This document shows, one piece after another, positions 58,918 to 64,000 of a DNA stretch of 64,000 nucleotides (positions within the stretch are counted from its first letter, which is position 1; the number at the start of each line of letters is the position of its first letter). The notes beneath the pieces are model-generated. The model saw nothing but the letters and a program-made list of their open reading frames with translations, was not told where the DNA came from and did not search any database. The stretch comes from Aneurinibacillus soli. GTDB lineage: Bacteria > Bacillota > Bacilli > Aneurinibacillales > Aneurinibacillaceae. The stretch is taken from contig NZ_AP017312.1 of assembly GCF_002355375.1 (NCBI RefSeq), positions 2,621,001 through 2,685,000 on the forward strand, read 5' to 3'. A program made the position numbers and the translations under genes.

Positions 58918-59927
58918 TAAGGTTTAATTTTAACTTCCCCTTTTTCTACCACGATTGGATCAAGTAGATTTCCATCGTCTTCCGCTTCTTCCCTCGCGTA
59001 ATACTCGTAGCTTATTCCTCCTTCCTGGTCGATAACTTCAGGGATATAATACCAATTACCCATCCCGAAGTTTGCGGCAGCCACCCGCTTATCATGCTCA
59101 TCATAGTCTAAAACCGTTGGATCAGCCGGAAGCCAGCCGTATCCTGGTAAATAAAATTCGACCCACATATGAGCATAGTCTGCCTTCGTTAAATCTACAG
59201 TTTTTTCATCCTTACCCAAGGCATATCCAGCTACTGTACGTGCCGGAATATTTTGTGCCCGTAATAAAGCTACCATCAGCCGAGAAAAATCTTCACACAC
59301 ACCGGAACGTCTTTGAAGTGCTTGAACTGCGGTGCCCCATGCTTCTTTTTCCGTATACTCCATATACGTATTCGTAAAATCAAAAATTTTCTTTACTTTT
59401 AGATATGGATTGGTTTCTCCCTTTACAATCTCTTTTGCCTTTTTTACGATTAATGGGTGATTGCTTTCAATTTGGGGGCTTGGCACTACGTATCGTTTTA
59501 CTTCTGGGGGATATGCGACTGTGCTCGCTACTTGTTTTGGCGAGATACTGTACGTAACGAGAGAGGACTTTATTTTCGCCACAGCTGTATACGTTTTATC
59601 ACTTGTTATTTTTTGATTTTCTACATTTTCAGAGATCGTATAAGAGAAATTCTTCTCGTTATCTGATCCTATCCCTACTTGCTTGGTTGCGCCCGCATAA
59701 TAATAGGGGTTCGCATACGGATGTTCTGCCCCGCTTATGAGAGTTCCTTTGATTGTATAACTGCTCAGATTAGCCAGTTGTGATTTGGGGACGGTAATCG
59801 TAGTTTGAACCACAATATCACGCGAATTGGTATAACTGACCCCCTGACTTGCCCAGACTGTACCAGAGCTTATTACGAGACACCAGGCAATTACTCCTAC
59901 AAATAAACTTCGTAACAACCGATTCAT
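58917..59927 (-). CDS. Secreted transglutaminase-like protein
   Basis: 336 residues; ATG 59927 has GAGGAGGAATG eight bases upstream. A signal peptide (SLFVGVIAWCLVISSGTVWA) precedes a beta domain and a transglutaminase core with RRSGVCEDFSRLMVALLRAQ (Cys), YAHMWVEFYLPGYGW (His) and PADPTVLDYDEHD (Asp). It probably acts as a protease or cross-linking enzyme outside the membrane. In spore-formers related proteins appear in cortex and envelope roles; no specific role can be assigned. Confidence 0.85.
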   Translation of the reverse strand: MNRLLRSLFVGVIAWCLVISSGTVWASQGVSYTNSRDIVVQTTITVPKSQLANLSSYTIKGTLISGAEHPYANPYYYAGATKQVGIGSDNEKNFSYTISENVENQKITSDKTYTAVAKIKSSLVTYSISPKQVASTVAYPPEVKRYVVPSPQIESNHPLIVKKAKEIVKGETNPYLKVKKIFDFTNTYMEYTEKEAWGTAVQALQRRSGVCEDFSRLMVALLRAQNIPARTVAGYALGKDEKTVDLTKADYAHMWVEFYLPGYGWLPADPTVLDYDEHDKRVAAANFGMGNWYYIPEVIDQEGGISYEYYAREEAEDDGNLLDPIVVEKGEVKIKP

Positions 59928-60074
59928 CGTACACATTCCTCCTCGCGAACATTCTACTGTTCATTTTTGTATCTTATTCTCATAGTAGTATGGTATGCTG
60001 CTAGGCGCAATAAAAAAGTCGGAACAGATTTGTTCCGACCAGGTAGAAAGTAGACATTATTTTTTACTAACACG

Positions 60075-60389
60075 CTACGATAGGGACTTTAATCCTGTTA
60101 CACCAATTACGATGGCAATGAGGCTAACAATACGTGCTGCGTTCTTTGACTCTCCGAAGAAAACCATATTTAGCAAAACAGCACCAGCCGTTCCCATACC
60201 AATCCACACTGAATACGCTATACTCACTTGCAAATAATTGAAGGATGCGTACAAAAATGCAAAGGCCGCTCCAAGCCCGCCTATATAGATCGATCCATTT
60301 CGTATCGTTTTATTTTGACTATACAGCTTAAGTCCAACTACCCCGACCATCTCACTTACTGCCGCCAAAAAGACGAATAACCAACCCAC
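60075..60389 (-). CDS. SMR-family multidrug exporter subunit 2
   Basis: 104 residues, four membrane helices: LFVFLAAVSEMVGVVGLKLY with the membrane-embedded Glu, then GLGAAFAFLYASFNYLQVSIAYSVWIGMGTAGAVLLNMVFF, the SMR signature YSVWxGxG. Two bases after the partner gene. Paired SMR proteins form heterodimers such as YkkCD or EbrAB. Substrates may be cationic drugs or guanidinium. Confidence 0.9.
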   Translation of the reverse strand: MGWLFVFLAAVSEMVGVVGLKLYSQNKTIRNGSIYIGGLGAAFAFLYASFNYLQVSIAYSVWIGMGTAGAVLLNMVFFGESKNAARIVSLIAIVIGVTGLKSLS

Positions 60390-60391
60390 GA

Positions 60392-60739
60392 TTAAGCAAC
60401 TCCCTTCATATTTTTGTCTACCTCTTTATTATCAGCTAGCTTTAAACCAATGATCCCCGCGATAAGAAGTGCCATAAATAGAACCTTTCCTACGCTAAAA
60501 TCTCCTTCAAACAAAAAGACGTCCATAATAGCCGTTCCTACTGTTCCTACTCCCGCAAAAATGGCATAAACCGTTCCGGTTGGAATTGCTTCGCATGCTT
60601 TAGGAAGCGTATAAAAATCAAAGAGAATAAAAACGATAACCAGCCCCCAATGCCACCACGTCTCGGCCGTATTAAAACCAAAAACCCAAATCAATTCAAA
60701 AAGACACGTTAAGATAACATATATCCAGGATTTATTCAT
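60392..60739 (-). CDS. SMR-family multidrug exporter subunit 1
   Basis: 115 residues: WIYVILTCLFELIWVFGFN with conserved Glu, ACEAIPTGTVYAIFAGVGTVGTA (SMR signature). ATG 60739 is chosen for AAGGGTGG. It is downstream of the TetR gene with an operator-like palindrome (60754-60772) directly before it. No ykkC/guanidine riboswitch is seen upstream. Confidence 0.9.
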   Translation of the reverse strand: MNKSWIYVILTCLFELIWVFGFNTAETWWHWGLVIVFILFDFYTLPKACEAIPTGTVYAIFAGVGTVGTAIMDVFLFEGDFSVGKVLFMALLIAGIIGLKLADNKEVDKNMKGVA

Positions 60740-60753
60740 GATTACCACCCTTG

Positions 60754-60772
60754 ATGAATGACTTTCATTCAT
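60754..60772. promoter_or_regulatory. Candidate TetR operator, copy 1
   Basis: ATGAATGACTTTCATTCAT, a near-perfect palindrome just upstream of the first SMR gene; matches 61400-61418 at 17 of 19 positions. Confidence 0.75.
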
Positions 60773-60807
60773 TTTATTGCGTGGAATAATGAAATTATTC
60801 CACTTTA

Positions 60808-61380
60808 TTATTCTTGAACACCTAGTGCATGCTTCAAGAACTCTAGCACTTCTGCTTTTTGGATAAGCGCCTTATCTTCCTGCTTGAAGTCATATAAATA
60901 AATTTGTTCAGCTGACGATTCGATAAGACCGATCACTAGCTTGGCTGTACCAACATCAATCGAATCCCGTATTACTCCAGAAGTTTTGGCTTGCTTCAAG
61001 AACGTGCTTACCCATGAACAAAAAGGTTCATAGATTGTTTCCCATTCTTTGATATATTCAGTTGATGCAAGACCAGCATAAATCAAAGCTAATACTTCTC
61101 GATAATCACGTGTCACCATGAAAATCGCATCAATCATTTGTTCGAGCTTAGTTATGAAAGACTCCTCTGCCTGCACATGATTTTTTACCGCAGCAATTGT
61201 CTTCTCGACCATTACTTCTGCTATTGCTGGCATAACGGCAAGCTTTGAAGGAAAATATAAATAGAACGTACCTTGTGCGATTCCAGCTAATGTAACGATG
61301 TCAGAAATCTTCGTTTTCTCAATTCCTTTGTCGCGAAAAGCCTCAATGGCAGCATGAATGATTTTTTCTTTTTTGTTCAT
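60808..61380 (-). CDS. TetR-family repressor of the SMR pair
   Basis: 190 residues: MNKKEKIIHAAIEAFRDKGI, TKISDIVTLAGIAQGTFYLYFPSK (HTH) and a helical ligand domain. ATG 61380 has AAGGAGTTTGATA. Operators flank the gene on both sides (61400-61418 and 60754-60772), so it likely represses itself and the exporter. Confidence 0.9.
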   Translation of the reverse strand: MNKKEKIIHAAIEAFRDKGIEKTKISDIVTLAGIAQGTFYLYFPSKLAVMPAIAEVMVEKTIAAVKNHVQAEESFITKLEQMIDAIFMVTRDYREVLALIYAGLASTEYIKEWETIYEPFCSWVSTFLKQAKTSGVIRDSIDVGTAKLVIGLIESSAEQIYLYDFKQEDKALIQKAEVLEFLKHALGVQE

Positions 61381-61399
61381 TATCAAACTCCTTGATTAT

Positions 61400-61418
61400 A
61401 TGACTGACTTCCATTCAT
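61400..61418. promoter_or_regulatory. Candidate TetR operator, copy 2
   Basis: ATGACTGACTTCCATTCAT, 20 bases before the tetR start; imperfect palindrome, same core as 60754-60772. Confidence 0.75.
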
Positions 61419-61451
61419 TTTACAGCTTATGTATTGTTTTGTCAAATCAGA

Positions 61452-61474
61452 TGCCCCGCTCATTAAGCAGGGCA
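61452..61474 (-). terminator. Terminator after alpha/beta hydrolase gene
   Basis: TGCCCTGCT/AGCGGGGCA hairpin with ATTA-type loop, 15 bases beyond the stop of the hydrolase gene. Confidence 0.65.
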
Positions 61475-61489
61475 CCTAGTTATCATCAT

Positions 61490-62254
61490 TTATTTCTGCG
61501 TAAACGAAAACTCTTTGGGCTCGCTTTGCTGGAAAAATTCGCGTATACGTGTGTAGTCACCCAGTAATTTCGGGTCATTGTGTCCTGCATTTTTCACAAT
61601 GTGCAACTGGACTTGGAGGTGGCAATTGAGACTCAACTTTGTGAATACGAGAGCATTATTTTGCCACCGTACTGCACGATCGCCATCTCCATGTGTGACT
61701 AGACAAGGACACGAGAATAATTCTTTATCCAATATGGTATCATTTTCAAACCATGCATCTACTTGATTATGCGGAATGTTGTAAGCCTCAGCAATTTCAT
61801 ACCCAATCCGATCGATTCCTTCTTTTTTTGTGATGTATGATCGATGAGAGGATAAGTCGAGTACGGGATTAATAAGAACAGTTGACATAATAGGAATATC
61901 GTTACTTGCCAGGATATTCAAGCACGTTACACCTCCCATGCTTACCCCCAGCACATGAACATATGGATTGATGTTACATTGTTCCACTAAAACATGATGT
62001 AAGCCTTGCATGTTTTTTATCGCTTCGGGATTTCCCCAATGCTTTTTATTTGCATGGTTACAATAGCCAATCGTATACCCTTGCTCAATTAAATGTTGCA
62101 ACAGCTCTCGTTTTTCATCAATTTCATGAAAATCACTCGAATTCTCCGATACATAACCAGTACTACCACCTGCGATTATGATGCCATATCCATTTGGGAC
62201 TTCCGGCCTCATAATCACGCTATGATTTCCGTTTATCTTGCTAAATATTTGCAT
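61490..62254 (-). CDS. Alpha/beta hydrolase
   Basis: 254 residues: nucleophile elbow LGVSMGGVT, acid in THGDGDRAV and His in VKNAGHNDP make a complete triad. The oxyanion segment IIIAGGSTGY is near residue 25. The fold is of dienelactone hydrolase/lipase type. Cytosolic; substrate unknown. Confidence 0.85.
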   Translation of the reverse strand: MQIFSKINGNHSVIMRPEVPNGYGIIIAGGSTGYVSENSSDFHEIDEKRELLQHLIEQGYTIGYCNHANKKHWGNPEAIKNMQGLHHVLVEQCNINPYVHVLGVSMGGVTCLNILASNDIPIMSTVLINPVLDLSSHRSYITKKEGIDRIGYEIAEAYNIPHNQVDAWFENDTILDKELFSCPCLVTHGDGDRAVRWQNNALVFTKLSLNCHLQVQLHIVKNAGHNDPKLLGDYTRIREFFQQSEPKEFSFTQK

Positions 62255-62390
62255 GTCTTTACCACCTCTTCGTTACAGCAGAAGGTATATCCTTCCTTTT
62301 CTATATGTTTTACTAGACTTAATTTCAAAGAATATACCTTTTATTTGAGTTTGTAAACACAAGCGCTGTATTTCTTTATCGCTTTAACAA

Positions 62391-63677
62391 TCAAGAGGTC
62401 GTGCGCAGCAAACGATTAATTTCTAACAATACAATGTTTACACTCAGCCATACGCCCCCAAAAGCATACCCCGCTATGATATCGCTCGGATACTTTAATT
62501 CAAAATACAAATGACTGATCCCGACAAGAACCTCAATAAGAAAGAAGCTAGTTCCAATCATCATTCTTACGATTGGATTTTCAAGATGGCGAATCAATAA
62601 GAATGTCGCAAATCCATAAACAACCGTCACCATCAATGTATGCTCACTTGGAAAATTGTACAAAGGATGTTCCACATGCGATAAAGCGAGTGATAGATGA
62701 TGGAAAATACGCTGTAGCCCTTCTTCAAAAAGTTTCGCGCCAAAAAAAGTGAAGCAAAGAAAAAAAGCTTCCAGGCTTCGGTTTTGTTTCACAACGATAA
62801 TCCATCCAAGCGAAAGGACAGCAACTGAAATCAGAGCTGGCCACGATGCCGCATAAGCAAACAACCGCATCCAACCTGCCCAATCTGAGGTAAACACCAA
62901 CGGAACAAGCACGTTTACAACCTCATCGAACTGCTTAAATTCGTTTGTCAGAAAATCTTCAGTAAGACTGATCATGAAAATGAAGAGAATAACACCAATT
63001 GCGGCTATTGTCGCAACAAGAAACCGGACACGTCCGAGAGAATGAAACGTATGGACGATCCTGGTAAGTATCGTTGTCGTGATCGCTTTTAGTCGTGCTT
63101 TGTTGTTTTTGTACAATAAGTAAAGAACAATCGCCACCGCAATGACAATACCTGCAATAATGAGATACTTTTTTATGGCAAGGTGGAAATGTTCCCATTG
63201 CGGCCCCAAAATTTTGCCAAGTGAAATAACAGTCCCTGCCCAAATCAAAGCGCCCGTATACGCATAAAGCGCAAATGTCCGAAAAGGTAAGCGATTAATA
63301 CCCGAAAAGTATCCTGTAAAATGTCGAACACCCGGAATAAAGTAGGCAATCACTAATAGCTTGTTTCCATATCGATTGAACCATTGAGAAACCTTTTCCA
63401 GTCTTTCGGGTCCTAGATGAATATAATGACCATATTTATGAAAAAACGGAGCGCCAAGCGCAAAACCGATCCAGTAAGCGAGTGTCATCCCTATTATGCT
63501 TCCACTGCAAGCTACTAATATGCTGAGTCCCCAATTCATTTTTCCCTGAAAAACAAGAAGTCCCACATAACCCATAAGGGGTTCCCCAGGAATCGGAAGG
63601 GCGATCAATTCCAGCAAAAGTGACAAAAATAAAATAATATATCCATAATGATTCATCCAGGGTACTATATGTTCCAC
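62391..63677 (-). CDS. DedA-PAP2 fusion membrane protein
   Basis: 428 residues from GTG 63677 (GGAAGGAAG upstream); the ORF can be extended to 63740 but without a good site. The N-terminal half is DedA/SNARE-associated (ELIALPIPGEPLMGYVG, FGNKL-type RYGNKLLVIAYFIPGVRHFTGYFSG). The C-terminal half is PAP2-like with PSEHTLMV and SHLYFELKYPSDIIAG. In PAP2 phosphatases these read PSGH and SRxxxxxHxxxD, so here Arg is His and the catalytic His is Lys; activity is doubtful. DedA proteins flip undecaprenyl phosphate or lipids, which fits a lipid-carrier recycling role. Confidence 0.8.
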   Translation of the reverse strand: MEHIVPWMNHYGYIILFLSLLLELIALPIPGEPLMGYVGLLVFQGKMNWGLSILVACSGSIIGMTLAYWIGFALGAPFFHKYGHYIHLGPERLEKVSQWFNRYGNKLLVIAYFIPGVRHFTGYFSGINRLPFRTFALYAYTGALIWAGTVISLGKILGPQWEHFHLAIKKYLIIAGIVIAVAIVLYLLYKNNKARLKAITTTILTRIVHTFHSLGRVRFLVATIAAIGVILFIFMISLTEDFLTNEFKQFDEVVNVLVPLVFTSDWAGWMRLFAYAASWPALISVAVLSLGWIIVVKQNRSLEAFFLCFTFFGAKLFEEGLQRIFHHLSLALSHVEHPLYNFPSEHTLMVTVVYGFATFLLIRHLENPIVRMMIGTSFFLIEVLVGISHLYFELKYPSDIIAGYAFGGVWLSVNIVLLEINRLLRTTS

Positions 63678-63846
63678 AAGTTCTCTTCCTTCCCATCCAT
63701 CCTGTAAAATGGCTCTGTTTCTTCTCTTTATATTTCCCAAAATCCATCTCAGTACTATTCTTGAACTTCAAGTAAAAGGACGTAAGGTTCACTGAAAAAG
63801 TTCATCTAGAAATGTCTATTTAGTACGGTAAGCTACCCGGCGCACG

Positions 63847-63872
63847 AAAAAAGCCGCCCGGTATGAGCGACT
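63847..63872 (-). terminator. AAAAAGCCGCC-family terminator
   Basis: On the minus strand GTCGCTCATACCGGGCGGC TTTTTTC; the AAAGCCGCCCGGTATGAGC core also occurs at 22574-22594. It ends the partial chemoreceptor gene at the right edge. Confidence 0.65.
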
Positions 63873-63921
63873 TATGTAAAGAATCTATGCTGCCTGGCAG
63901 ATTTATCCCTACTATATCCTG

Positions 63922-64000
63922 CTACATTTTGAATTTGCCGGCCAGCTTTAATAACTCCTCAGACAACAATGCTAAATCATCAGCCATCTGTACTAACCCT
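63922..64000 (-). CDS. C-terminus of a methyl-accepting chemotaxis protein, partial
   Basis: The minus-strand frame open from the right edge reads VQMADDLALLSEELLKLAGKFKM and stops at TAG 63922. This matches the end of chemoreceptor signalling helices (..L..LS..L..LV..FK). The rest lies beyond the window. Confidence 0.6.
   Translation of the reverse strand, partial: GLVQMADDLALLSEELLKLAGKFKM

Noticed and set aside
60392-61380. Possible guanidine (ykkC) riboswitch controlling the SMR pair
   Set aside because: The gap between tetR and the SMR genes is too short and holds only the TetR-type palindrome; no ykkC core seen.

Overview
The window looks like a chromosomal segment from a low-to-mid GC, endospore-forming member of the Bacillales. 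Supporting genes are an Sda-like sporulation checkpoint peptide, an alpha/beta-type small acid-soluble spore protein, a DUF2642 coat-like protein, a sporulenol-synthase type SqhC cyclase, and a BioW/BioF/BioI biotin-precursor operon under a BirA-type operator. Gene content fits the Aneurinibacillus/Brevibacillus neighbourhood, but that placement is an inference; no rRNA or universal marker is present.

Layout. 0-5 kb: DUF2812 C-terminus, sda, small ORFs, and a chemoreceptor truncated by an IS605/IS1341-type TnpB remnant with a folded, omega-RNA-like tail. 5-13 kb: a MarR-controlled heterodimeric ABC exporter, then a two-component system with a His-rich membrane protein and PspA. 13-20 kb: an Sfp-type phosphopantetheinyl transferase next to a 1334-residue poly-epsilon-lysine-synthetase-like NRPS, then SqhC. 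20-25 kb: SASP, an IS3 remnant, and a run of small phage-like minus-strand genes (YjcQ, tiny membrane proteins, a MABP-domain protein, an antirepressor). 25.6-31.1 kb: a Tn554-like element with an HTH gene, two tyrosine recombinases, a TnpC-like gene and one membrane-protein cargo gene, bounded by imperfect 24-bp inverted repeats. 31-40 kb: further phage-derived or degenerate accessory DNA with a tRNA-Ile(UAU), and a two-gene cassette encoding a RING-finger-like protein and a beta-rich protein resembling a leukocidin-type pore former. 40.7-43.7 kb: a partial ydaKMJ-like c-di-GMP-linked polysaccharide operon. 43.8-47.1 kb: bioW-bioF-bioI. 47-64 kb: mostly ordinary chromosome (lgt, HAD phosphatase, fabI, two two-component systems, ABC exporter, O-antigen-ligase-like protein, an NlpC/P60 pseudoenzyme, transglutaminase, SMR pair with TetR, hydrolase, DedA-PAP2 fusion), ending in the C-terminus of another chemoreceptor.

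How things fit together. The PPTase is positioned to charge the carrier domain of the Pls-like synthetase, whose pocket residues, read by eye, resemble a lysine code. The biotin operon supplies pimeloyl-CoA and KAPA, with BirA feedback suggested by the operator. MarR and TetR regulators each have a visible palindromic operator next to their exporter genes. The accessory blocks share an unusual style: small minus-strand genes, each behind an intrinsic terminator lying directly upstream of the next ribosome-binding site, plus several short dispersed repeats. The most promising candidates for undescribed biology are the RING-like/pore-former-like pair (34.8-36.2 kb), the Pls-like synthetase with its PPTase (12.9-17.6 kb) and the four-gene recombinase transposon (25.7-31.1 kb).
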